Shown piece after piece: positions 55,211-64,000 of a stretch of 64,000 nt of DNA. How positions within the stretch are numbered: position 1 is the stretch's first letter; each line of letters opens with the position of its first letter. A model generated the notes under the pieces. It saw only the letters and a list, made by a program, of their open reading frames with translations. It had not been told where the DNA came from and ran no database searches. A program made the translations under genes and the position numbers. Source of the stretch: Saccharomonospora amisosensis (GTDB lineage Bacteria; Actinomycetota; Actinomycetes; Mycobacteriales; Pseudonocardiaceae); the NCBI RefSeq assembly GCF_011761185.1, contig NZ_JAAOYM010000001.1, forward strand, positions 2,604,001 through 2,668,000. Direction: 5' to 3'.

Positions 55211-55666
55211 GTGCGACGCGCCGTGGTCGGCACCACACTGGCAGCGCTCGCGCTGGCAGCCGCCGGCCAGGCGTGCGGCACCGACCCGCCGCCGGCCGCG
55301 CCGCCGGCCCCACCGCTGAGCGCTTCCGCACCAGGTACTTCCGCTCCGTCACCTCCCGCCGAGGGCGAGCAGCACCGGGTTCGGGTGACGGTGTCCGGCC
55401 CGCACGACACCGTGATGCGGGTGGCCCGCGGCGGCTACTACACGCGGGTGGATCTGCGAGGTGAGCCGTTCGACTTCACCTTCACCGAGTCCGAGGGCAG
55501 CGGCTACCGCGACATCTCGGTGTGGGCCGGCACCGAGCACCCCGAGCAGGGCGCGGTGCGGTGTGCGATCGAGGTGGACGGCAAGGTGGTGGCGCAGCGC
55601 GCCACCGACCGGCCCGACGGCGAAGGCAAGGCGAGCGTGGTCTGCGAGATCCCCGAACCCGCGTGA
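55211..55666 (+). CDS. Exported protein, MmpS-like beta domain
   Basis: 151 residues. Signal-like N-terminus MRRAVVGTTLAALALAAAGQACGT with a possible but non-canonical lipobox (GQAC), then a Pro/Ala-rich linker and a beta domain: RVRVTVSGPHDTVMRVARGGYYTRVDLRGEPFDFTFTE, and a late Cys pair. The beta domain resembles mycobacterial MmpS C-terminal domains, though no MmpL gene is nearby. GTG 55211 has GGGAGG upstream. Confidence 0.62.
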   Translation: MRRAVVGTTLAALALAAAGQACGTDPPPAAPPAPPLSASAPGTSAPSPPAEGEQHRVRVTVSGPHDTVMRVARGGYYTRVDLRGEPFDFTFTESEGSGYRDISVWAGTEHPEQGAVRCAIEVDGKVVAQRATDRPDGEGKASVVCEIPEPA

Positions 55667-55694
55667 GCGCGCTGAATGCGGCACACTGCTGCCC

Positions 55695-56438
55695 GTGAAC
55701 GAGACGGTTGTCGTCCTGGGTGGCCGCAGCGAGATCGGCACGGCCGTCGCCACCCGGCTGGCCAGGCAGGGGGCTTCGCGGTTCGTGCTGGCCGCAAGGC
55801 GCAGCGCTGACCTCGACGCCGAGGAGGCCGCGCTGCGCGAGGCGGGTGCGAGCACGGTCGACCGGGTGGAGTTCGACGCCGACGACCTCGATCAGCACGA
55901 AAGCGTGCTCACCGCGATCATGACCGAGCACGGCCCGGTGGACGTCGTGGTCACGGCGTTCGGTGTGCTGGGAGACCAGCGGCGCGCCGAGGCCGACGCC
56001 GCACATGCCGTGGCGATCGTGCACACCGACTACACCGCGCACGTCAGCGTGCTGACCCACCTGGCGAACCTGCTGCGGGCACAGGGCCACGGCACTGTCG
56101 TGGTGTTCTCCTCGGTCGCGGGCGTGCGCGTGCGCAGGGCGAACTACGTGTACGGCTCGGCGAAGGCTGGCCTGGACGGCTTCGCCTGCGGGCTGGCGGA
56201 CGCGCTGCACGGCAGCGGCGTGCGGCTGCTGCTCGTGCGGCCCGGCTTCGTCATCGGGCGGATGACCGAGGGCATGACTCCCGCCCCGCTGTCGTCCACC
56301 CCCGCCCAGGTCGCCGACGCCACGGTGGCGGCACTGCGCAAGGGAAGGCACACGGTGTGGGTGCCCGCGCTGCTGCGTCCGGTGTTCGCGCTCATGCGCG
56401 CGCTGCCGCGCCCGATCTGGCGCCGCCTTCCTCGCTGA
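55695..56438 (+). CDS. dprE2: Decaprenylphosphoryl-2-keto-erythropentose reductase-like SDR
   Basis: 247 residues of the SDR fold: VVVLGGRSEIGTAVATRLARQG, then SSVAGVRVRRANYVYGSAKAGLDGF with catalytic Ser, Tyr and Lys. VRPGFVIGRMTEGMTPAPLSSTP and the C-terminal PRPIWRRLPR closely match DprE2 of M. tuberculosis, which with DprE1 makes decaprenylphosphoryl-arabinose for the cell wall. DprE1 is not in the window. Overlaps the convergent monooxygenase by 47 bp. Confidence 0.88.
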   Translation: MNETVVVLGGRSEIGTAVATRLARQGASRFVLAARRSADLDAEEAALREAGASTVDRVEFDADDLDQHESVLTAIMTEHGPVDVVVTAFGVLGDQRRAEADAAHAVAIVHTDYTAHVSVLTHLANLLRAQGHGTVVVFSSVAGVRVRRANYVYGSAKAGLDGFACGLADALHGSGVRLLLVRPGFVIGRMTEGMTPAPLSSTPAQVADATVAALRKGRHTVWVPALLRPVFALMRALPRPIWRRLPR

Positions 56439-58044
56439 GCGCGGTGCGTAGTGCGGTCGTGATCGCCTCGCCCACGGCCGGGGTGCCGGGGGTATCGAGG
56501 GTGCCGCGGGTGTTGATTACGGCGGCGACATGCGCGTCCGGCCGGATCAGCCACACCTCCCCCGCCCTCGCGCCCAACGTCTCGGCGAGTACGCCGGTGT
56601 CGTCGAGTTCGCTCAGCGCGTGCACGCGCGCGGGTACGCGCAGCCCGCTCACGGCCGAGGCGACGGCCGCTCTGTCGGCCTCGGGCGCCAGCAGCAGCAG
56701 GAACCCCTCGCGGGCCAGCTCACGGAGCCTGGTGCGCCGCCCGTTCACCCGCACCGGGCCGTCGGGCACGAGCACGCCCGGTCCGGCCGCGGGCAGCCTG
56801 CCGCGCGGCGGCCTTCCCGCGAACGGCCGGGTGGGGTCGGCGGTGGTGAGCGGGGAGTCGATGTACCAGAACGGTTCGCTGAGCCGGCCGGAGTCCACCT
56901 CGGCATGTGCCGAGACGTCGGTGCGGGCGCGTCGCAGCACATCCACCCTGCGAGCGGTGTCGGCCTCGGTCCTCGGAACGAGAAAGCGCATCGTGGCGCT
57001 GGTGACCTGGAGATTCTCCAGTGCGGCAGCGTGCCGCTCGTCGTGGTATGTCTCCAGCAGCGACTCGCCGGCCCAGCCACGCAACACGAAGGCGAGCTTC
57101 CAGGCGGCGTTTTCCGCATCGGCCACGCCGGAGTTCAGCCCGCGCGCACCGAACGGCGCCACGAGGTGCGCGCAGTCACCGGCCAGTAGCACGCGGCCCA
57201 CCCGCAACCGGTCGGCCACGCGCGCGTGGAACCGGTACACCGACTTCCACACGATCTCGTACTCCGCCTCGCCGATGATCTGCCTGATCCGCCGGTCGAG
57301 CCTGCCGTCGGCCTCCTCTGCCTCGAGGTCGTAGTCGCCGGGCACCTGCCAGTCGATACGGAACGTGGAGTCCGGGCAGGGATGGATCAGCACCTGCCTG
57401 CCACGGTTCCAGGAGGGGTCGAAGTAGAACCGGCGCTCGCTGCTCCAGCCCGGCAGCCGGGTGCGGATGTCGCAGATGAGGAACCTGTCGTCGAAGGAGT
57501 GGCCCTCGAAGGACACGCCGAGCAGTCGGCGGATGTCGTCGCCACGCGCACCCGCGCATGCCACCGCGTAGGAGGCGGTGATCGTGTCCCCGCCCGTCCC
57601 GCCGCACCGCAACCGGACCCCACTGTCGTCCTGGCTGATGTCGGTGACGTCGTGGTCCCATCTGACGTCGATGAGCGGTTCGGCGGCGATGCGCTCGTCG
57701 AGGATCTCCTCGGTGCGGGCCTGCGAGATGTTGACGAACGGGGGGAAGCAGGACCGGCCGTGGTCGGGCAGGTCGTAGGCGAACAGTTCGTCGTCGCGGT
57801 AGAACGTGCGCGCGGTCGTCCATGTCACGCCCTCCCGAGCCACGCGGCGACCCGCGCCGACCGTCTCCCAGATGTCGAGCACGTCCCGCTGCTGGCAGAT
57901 CGCCTTGGACCCGACCGCGTCGCGGCCCGGCCGGCGATCGAGCAGCACGACGGGCACGCCCCAGCGGGCCAGCAGCAGTGCGGTGGTCTGGCCGACGGGA
58001 CCGTTTCCGATCACGGCGACGGGACCGGTGGTGGTCGTGGTCAT
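56392..58044 (-). CDS. FAD-dependent aromatic monooxygenase (MhpA/PHBH-like)
   Basis: 550 residues. FAD loop VAVIGNGPVGQTTALLLARWG at the start, the second GD motif RVLLAGDCAHLVAPFGARGLNSGVADAENAAWKL near 290, and a C-terminal thioredoxin-like domain as in phenol and 3-(3-hydroxyphenyl)propionate hydroxylases. Hydroxylates a phenolic ring. Follows the metallo-hydrolase gene by 2 bp, both under the divergent MarR gene. Confidence 0.88.
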   Translation of the reverse strand: MTTTTTGPVAVIGNGPVGQTTALLLARWGVPVVLLDRRPGRDAVGSKAICQQRDVLDIWETVGAGRRVAREGVTWTTARTFYRDDELFAYDLPDHGRSCFPPFVNISQARTEEILDERIAAEPLIDVRWDHDVTDISQDDSGVRLRCGGTGGDTITASYAVACAGARGDDIRRLLGVSFEGHSFDDRFLICDIRTRLPGWSSERRFYFDPSWNRGRQVLIHPCPDSTFRIDWQVPGDYDLEAEEADGRLDRRIRQIIGEAEYEIVWKSVYRFHARVADRLRVGRVLLAGDCAHLVAPFGARGLNSGVADAENAAWKLAFVLRGWAGESLLETYHDERHAAALENLQVTSATMRFLVPRTEADTARRVDVLRRARTDVSAHAEVDSGRLSEPFWYIDSPLTTADPTRPFAGRPPRGRLPAAGPGVLVPDGPVRVNGRRTRLRELAREGFLLLLAPEADRAAVASAVSGLRVPARVHALSELDDTGVLAETLGARAGEVWLIRPDAHVAAVINTRGTLDTPGTPAVGEAITTALRTALSEEGGARSGAAARA

Positions 58045-58046
58045 CG

Positions 58047-59009
58047 TCAGTCCTGCAGTTGGTCCCAGACCTCGCGGTCGCGTTCGGCCGTCCAGATCAC
58101 CGGCCGTTCGACACCGCCGAGTTCGTCCCACAGCCTCGACACGTCGAACGGCAACGTGTGCTCGAAGATCGGCCAGTGGCCGTACCGGTCGTACAGCGCC
58201 GCGTGGGCGCGTTGGAAGGCCTCCTTCAGTGTCCCTCCACGCTGGTGGACCCCGCCCACCTCGTCGATCAGCACCCGGAGGAAGTGGCGGGTCTGCTCGA
58301 TCGCCGCGTCGACCGCGTCCCTGCCTCGACTGACCGCGCCTCGCCCGCCGACGAGGGCCTCGGCACGCAGTTCCTTGATCCGGTCGAGCGTGCCCGACAC
58401 CCAATCGCGGTGGAAGGCGTCGCCGGTGTAGAGCGCCGCCTGCGCCTCCACAAGGTCGCCCGCGAACAGGATGCGGTGCTTGGGCAGCCAGCCGACCAGG
58501 TCGCCCTCGGTGTGGCCGCGACCGCAGTACCGCAGCTGCAACTCGCCCCGGTCGCCGCCGAGGTCGATGGTCATCCGCTCGGAGAAGGTGACTGTGGGCC
58601 AGGTCAGTCCCGGCACGGAGTCGGCCTGCTTGGCCAGCCTCGGCATGCGGGCGAACTCGCTTTCCCAGTCCTGCATGCCGCGTTCGGCCACCAGCGCGCG
58701 GGTGTTTTCGTGCGCCACGATCGCCTGCGCGTCGAACGCCGACGCACCCAGCACCCGCACCGCGTGGTAGTGCGAGAGCACCAGGTAGCGCACCGGCTTG
58801 TCGGTGTGTTCGCGAAGCTTCGCCAGCCATTCCCTGGCTGCGACCGGTGTGGCCATCGCCTCGAAGCACACCAGGAAGTCCTCACCCTCGACGGCGCCGA
58901 CGTTGGGGTCGCCCTCGGCCGTGAGCGCGTACACCCCGTCGGCGAGCACCTCCAGTGTCTGTTCCTTCTCCGCGAGGTCCGCCGAGGAGGCGAATGCCTT
59001 CCGGGACAC
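58047..59009 (-). CDS. MBL-fold metallo-hydrolase
   Basis: 320 residues. Metal ligands: SHYHAVRVLGASAF (HxH form; the usual Asp-His is not present), CGRGHTEGDLVGWL, and ILFAGDLVEAQAAL. This HxH-only variant occurs in a group of quinoprotein-relay-like hydrolases. It may act on a ring-cleavage or lactone product of the monooxygenase downstream. GTG 59009 with GGGAGG upstream. Confidence 0.78.
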   Translation of the reverse strand: MSRKAFASSADLAEKEQTLEVLADGVYALTAEGDPNVGAVEGEDFLVCFEAMATPVAAREWLAKLREHTDKPVRYLVLSHYHAVRVLGASAFDAQAIVAHENTRALVAERGMQDWESEFARMPRLAKQADSVPGLTWPTVTFSERMTIDLGGDRGELQLRYCGRGHTEGDLVGWLPKHRILFAGDLVEAQAALYTGDAFHRDWVSGTLDRIKELRAEALVGGRGAVSRGRDAVDAAIEQTRHFLRVLIDEVGGVHQRGGTLKEAFQRAHAALYDRYGHWPIFEHTLPFDVSRLWDELGGVERPVIWTAERDREVWDQLQD

Positions 59010-59024
59010 GGGAGCACCTCCCTT

Positions 59025-59042
59025 TGATTAAAGGTTTGATCA
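59025..59042. promoter_or_regulatory. MarR-type operator
   Basis: TGATTAAA-GG-TTTGATCA, an 18-bp palindrome with one mismatched pair, in an AT-rich patch of otherwise GC-rich DNA, 15 bp from the metallo-hydrolase start and 60 bp before the MarR gene. Typical size and style for a MarR dimer site. Confidence 0.65.
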
Positions 59043-59101
59043 TATCGTGTGAGCAGGTTAACCCCGCTGAAGCCGAAAGGGAAGCGGCTAGCCTGAGCCC
59101 C

Positions 59102-59641
59102 ATGACCGCCGAGCCGACCGGGCACGACCGACTCGACTACCTCTCGTTCGTCGACTTCGCGGTGGAACGCACTCGCGAGCGGCTGCCCGCCGTCGACCCC
59201 GATGCGATGCGGCTCGTGCTGACCCTGCACCGATTGACCAGCGCGCTGGTCTACGACCTCGAGTCGGCCGTGCACCGGCCACGGGGGCTGAGCTGGCCGG
59301 GCTTTCGGGTGCTGTTCGTGCTGTGGCTGGCGGGTCCGCTGGAGTCCAAGCGCGTGGCCGAGCTGTCCGGAATGAGCCGCGCTGCCGTGTCGGCGCTGGT
59401 CAACACCCTGCAACGGGGTGGGCTCGTCGAACGCGAGCAGGCCGAACACGACCGGCGTGTTGTCCTGCTGCGGCTCACCACCCAGGGCGAGGACACGATC
59501 AAGAACGACTATCTGGCCCACAACGAACGCGAGCGGTCGTGGGCGGCCGCGCTGAACCCGGCCGAACGCGACACGCTGGTGGCATTGCTGGAGAAGCTGA
59601 TGGCCGGTTCCGCGGCGGCGGAGGCCAAGCGCCGCTTCTAG
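59102..59641 (+). CDS. MarR-family transcriptional regulator
   Basis: 179 residues. Winged helix: LSWPGFRVLFVLWLAGPLESKRVAELSGMSRAAVSALVNTLQRGGLVEREQAEHDRRVVLLRLTTQGE near 65-130. Likely represses the divergent metallo-hydrolase/monooxygenase operon and responds to an aromatic compound. Starts at ATG 59102. Confidence 0.9.
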   Translation: MTAEPTGHDRLDYLSFVDFAVERTRERLPAVDPDAMRLVLTLHRLTSALVYDLESAVHRPRGLSWPGFRVLFVLWLAGPLESKRVAELSGMSRAAVSALVNTLQRGGLVEREQAEHDRRVVLLRLTTQGEDTIKNDYLAHNERERSWAAALNPAERDTLVALLEKLMAGSAAAEAKRRF

Positions 59642-59697
59642 TGTCGCGGGTCAGGCCGGCACAGCGGTCGGTTCCATCTCACGGCCCTGAGCCGCAC

Positions 59698-60684
59698 TCA
59701 GCTGTCCAGCCGGTTGAGCAGGTTCGCCGCGCGTTGTCTCGGGCTCTGCGGCAGGCTCGACAACGTCGGGTGCCCGACCCGCATGAGCAGTTGCGGGTAG
59801 CCCGCCAGTCCGAGCTTCTCGATGAAGCTCGCCCGTGCCTCGCTGAGGTGCAGCGGCTGGGTCTGCACCGCGGCGGCGAGCCCCATATCGACGGCCGCCA
59901 GCCAGGTGTGTTGCATGCCGATCCCGGTGCGCAGGTGATCGAGCCGGGTGTCCCCCGGCGTCAGGAACACCAGGACCGTCTCGCGTTCCAACCGCTGTGC
60001 CAGGGTGGCGCGATCCGGCAACGCCGTGTTGGGCCGGACCAGCCCGGCCCATGGCAGCGACGAGTTCGGCAGCGTGCCGTCGGCGATTCCCGTCGAGCGC
60101 GCGGGGCCGACACCGTCGTGGACGGTCCACAGCGTCAACTCGCGTTGGTAGCCGCTGTCGCGCGCGACGGTGAGCGCCGCGTACTCCAGCACCTCGGCGA
60201 GCGCGGTCAGGTCCTCGCCGCCCCGCAGCACCTTCACCTGCACGCCCTCGGAGGTCGACGCGGCGATGAGGTCCTTCACGTCGTAGTCGGACAGCTCGGT
60301 GTCGCCGAACGCGTACCGGTAGCTGCGCCTGCGTGCGATAGCGGAGTAGCGGTGCAGGTCGGTGTCGGTGGGAGGCACCGTCCGCGTCACGGTGAGCCTG
60401 GCCACCAGCTCCGGGCGCCCAGGATCGGGGAGCAGCGCGACATCGGGGCGCTGTGCCAGCACCCGCATCCCCAGGTCGAGGTTCGCGATCGCCGCGCCAC
60501 ACGAGATGGCCCGGTCCCTGCCAAGTGCGTCGTGAAAGGGCAGTTCGAGGTCCTTGCGCTCGAACACCAGCGCCTCGCCGTCGGGAAGCTCGAGCCACCA
60601 CGGCTGGGTGTTGTGCACCGACGGCGCCCGCACCACAGCCCTGGCCAGGACATCTGTCTCACCCGCCGACCACTCGTGCTTCAT
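59698..60684 (-). CDS. Acg-like FMN-free nitroreductase-family protein
   Basis: 328 residues of the Acg group (Rv2032/Rv3131 type), where two nitroreductase halves are fused: VVRAPSVHNTQPWWLEL and GRDRAISCGAAIANLDLGMRVL in the first, GIGMQHTWLAAVDMGLAAAVQTQPL and LAGYPQLLMRVGHP in the second. Mycobacterial members are induced in hypoxia by DosR and may sequester FMN. ATG 60684 has GGAG eight bases upstream. A partial paralogue lies at the window end, so two copies flank dosR-dosS. Confidence 0.85.
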   Translation of the reverse strand: MKHEWSAGETDVLARAVVRAPSVHNTQPWWLELPDGEALVFERKDLELPFHDALGRDRAISCGAAIANLDLGMRVLAQRPDVALLPDPGRPELVARLTVTRTVPPTDTDLHRYSAIARRRSYRYAFGDTELSDYDVKDLIAASTSEGVQVKVLRGGEDLTALAEVLEYAALTVARDSGYQRELTLWTVHDGVGPARSTGIADGTLPNSSLPWAGLVRPNTALPDRATLAQRLERETVLVFLTPGDTRLDHLRTGIGMQHTWLAAVDMGLAAAVQTQPLHLSEARASFIEKLGLAGYPQLLMRVGHPTLSSLPQSPRQRAANLLNRLDS

Positions 60685-60749
60685 TCTCATATCTCCAACG
60701 ATCCCGGACCTGCCCCCCGGATTTCGCGATTCGGAAGTCCCAGCTGTCA

Positions 60750-60813
60750 GGGCCTTCCGGCCCTCACACAGGTATTCATGCCACAACCGGTGCCCGCTAG
60801 GGCCCAAGGTCCC
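60750..60813. promoter_or_regulatory. Candidate DosR boxes between the acg-like and dosR genes
   Basis: Two imperfect palindromes of DosR-box form: GGGCCTTCCGGCCC (60750-60763) and GGGCCCAAGGTCCC (60800-60813), 50 bp apart, each sharing about two thirds of positions with the core GGGACTWWAGTCCC. Located where DosR would control both divergent genes. Confidence 0.45.
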
Positions 60814-60881
60814 TGGCTCACCGCGCCGCCGAGCGACGTGGTCACGTGCTCAGCCCGCTACCCGGGACTATGGTGTACGCC

Positions 60882-61541
60882 GTGACCATCAGTGTGTTCC
60901 TGGTAGACGACCACGAGATCGTTCGCCGCGGTCTGGCCGACCTGCTCGACGCCGAGGCCGATATGGAGATCGTCGGTGAGGCCGCCTCCGTCAGCGAGGC
61001 ACTCACCCGCGTTCCCGGTTCGGGCGCCGACGTCGCCGTGCTCGACGTGCGCCTGCCCGATGGCAACGGTGTGGAACTGTGCCGGGAACTGCTGTCACGG
61101 CTGCCGGGGATGCGCTGCCTCATGCTTACCTCCTACGCCGACGACGAGGCGCTGTTCAACGCGATCATGGCGGGCGCGTCCGGCTTCGTGCTCAAGCAGG
61201 TGCTCGGTTCCGACCTCGTGTCCGCGGTGCGCACGGTGGGCTCCGGTGGCTCGCTGCTGGACAGCAGGACCACCGCCGCGCTGATGAACCGGATCCGGCG
61301 CGAGCGCGACGAGGCCGACCCGGTCGCGGGGCTGTCCGAGCAGGAGCGTGCGGTCTTCGACCTCATCGGCGAGGGCCTGACCAACCGCGAGATCGCCGAG
61401 CGGTTGTTCCTCGCGGAGAAGACCGTGAAGAACTACGTGTCGCGGCTGCTGGGCAAGCTGGGCATGCAGCGAAGGACACAGGCGGCCGTGCTGGCCACCG
61501 AGTTACGCAGGTCATCGGGTAGGAAGCCGCCGCAGGAGTGA
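60882..61541 (+). CDS. dosR: DosR/DevR-type response regulator
   Basis: 219 residues. Receiver: [20 protein letters not shown], phospho-acceptor D55 in [11 protein letters not shown], and Lys in GFVLKQ. DNA-binding NarL domain: [43 protein letters not shown], almost identical to M. tuberculosis DevR, including the residues that contact GGGAC. GTG 60882 matches the DevR start; ATG 60870 is possible and no ribosome site is seen, so the message may be leaderless. Convergent with its kinase gene, not in operon. Confidence 0.92.
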   Translation: MTISVFLVDDHEIVRRGLADLLDAEADMEIVGEAASVSEALTRVPGSGADVAVLDVRLPDGNGVELCRELLSRLPGMRCLMLTSYADDEALFNAIMAGASGFVLKQVLGSDLVSAVRTVGSGGSLLDSRTTAALMNRIRRERDEADPVAGLSEQERAVFDLIGEGLTNREIAERLFLAEKTVKNYVSRLLGKLGMQRRTQAAVLATELRRSSGRKPPQE

Positions 61542-61542
61542 G

Positions 61543-63371
<1,829 letters not shown>

Positions 63372-63392
63372 TCAAGCTTTGAATCAGTAGGC

Positions 63393-64000
63393 TCACGTTC
63401 CCAGCCGCAGCAGCAGCTGGGGACTGCCCGCGAGCCCGCACCGCCGCAGCATCCGCTGCCGGAACTCTCTGGACTGGAAAGGCTCCACCCGAGGGCTCGC
63501 GGTCAACCCCCTCGTGCGCGCCGCGAGCCAGGCGTGCTGCATCGAGACACCGGCGAGAACCTGGTCGCGCCTGCCGTCGGTCACCGTCACCACGAGCAGG
63601 CCGGGTTCGAGGGGCTGCTTGCGGTGGGCTGGGACGAACGAGGTGATCGGGACCAGCTGCACGTCCGTCGAGGCGCCCGCCTGGACGATCTCGGCGAGCA
63701 CGTCGCTGGGCAGCTCCGTCGGGTCGATCGTCTCCCGATGCCTGCGCCGATCGAACACGGCCTGGAAGTACCGCACGTCCACGGCGGAGGGGCGGTTGCG
63801 GGTGCGTGCCGTGACCGTGGCCACCAGGTCGGGTCTCGCCGCATCACCCAGCAGCGCCACCTCGGGCAGCCAGCCCAGCACCCGCACGGCGACGAGCAGG
63901 TTCGCGAGCACGGCCCCGCAGGAGATGACACGGTCGCGGCCGGTGGCGTCGTGGCGAAGCAGTGTGCTGTGGAACCGTTCGAAGATCTCGGCACGCGGGC
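63393..64000 (-). CDS. Acg-like nitroreductase-family protein, partial
   Basis: Runs off the window at 64000; about 201 C-terminal residues are seen. GRDRVISCGAVLANLLVAVRVLGWLPEV matches GRDRAISCGAAIANLDLGMRVL of the paralogue at 59698; GVSMQHAWLAARTRGLTASPRVEP and LAGSPQLLLRLGT end the protein. An apparent GTG start at 63911 is internal, since the frame continues with conserved residues. Same strand as the kinase gene, 75 bp upstream of its start. Confidence 0.82.
   Translation of the reverse strand, partial: PRAEIFERFHSTLLRHDATGRDRVISCGAVLANLLVAVRVLGWLPEVALLGDAARPDLVATVTARTRNRPSAVDVRYFQAVFDRRRHRETIDPTELPSDVLAEIVQAGASTDVQLVPITSFVPAHRKQPLEPGLLVVTVTDGRRDQVLAGVSMQHAWLAARTRGLTASPRVEPFQSREFRQRMLRRCGLAGSPQLLLRLGT

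Noticed and set aside
56392-58869. Extended reading of the monooxygenase to 825 codons
   Set aside because: The extra N-terminal part overlaps the metallo-hydrolase gene in another frame and lacks motifs. The FAD loop follows directly after ATG 58044.

Overview
The window is very GC-rich, densely coded DNA with many GTG starts and many four-base stop/start overlaps (GTGA or ATGA). It is actinobacterial, and the gene content points to the Pseudonocardiaceae (Saccharomonospora/Amycolatopsis/Prauserella type). Two long blocks keep the gene order of Mycobacterium tuberculosis, yet nothing here is specific for mycolic acids. No rRNA, tRNA, phage, transposase or CRISPR array was seen; this is chromosomal backbone with accessory insertions.

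Layout. (1) 1-2671: a VWA/magnesium-chelatase-like ATPase pair (Rv0958/Rv0959 type) and a divergent unknown gene. (2) 2716-18400: a block in the order of Rv1475c-Rv1485: ripA-like NlpC/P60 peptidase, moxR, DUF58, VWA, fabG, inhA/fabI and coproporphyrin ferrochelatase on the minus strand, with acn on the plus strand. It is interrupted by four plus-strand genes (SAM methyltransferase, flavin/F420-type oxidoreductase, thioesterase, trmL) and a mobA-like gene. (3) 18469-26404: an accessory stretch with a TauE/SafE permease, a Ddn-like protein, the ergothioneine genes egtABCD (no egtE), a LysR regulator and an amino-acid dehydrogenase. (4) 26541-32676: the aconitase repressor gene acnR, two CNNM/HlyC-CorC membrane proteins behind a structured leader, and small regulator-linked genes. 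(5) 32728-36748: a second conserved block (Rv1822-Rv1830 type): pgsA-like, gcvH, garA, ftsR-like MerR, DUF151 nuclease, second MerR. (6) 36783-47695: lipid and cofactor metabolism: acyl-CoA synthetase, dienoyl-CoA isomerase type crotonase, siroheme synthase, a PLP lyase/decarboxylase with a GPH-type transporter, an LLM oxidoreductase, and an MpaB-type oxygenase with a divergent TetR gene. (7) 47696-59641: catabolic modules, each with its own regulator: hydroxyoxovalerate aldolase and acetaldehyde dehydrogenase (IclR), xylose isomerase (ROK), FAD monooxygenase and metallo-hydrolase (MarR), plus dprE2 and minor genes. (8) 59698-64000: a dormancy-type island: dosR and a GAF-GAF haem sensor kinase, convergent and flanked by two Acg-like nitroreductase genes.

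The parts most worth reading are regulatory. Two near-consensus AcnR sites lie at acn and at acnR, although about 8 kb of other genes now separates the two. The DosS/DosT-like kinase keeps the haem and phospho-histidines at the same residue numbers as M. tuberculosis DosS, but carries the DosT-type glycine. GarA has lost the threonine that PknG phosphorylates. The fabI product is InhA-like but has a shorter substrate loop. A composite 21-bp repeat array lies between the IclR gene and xylA. No single wholly new defence or biosynthetic system was identified.
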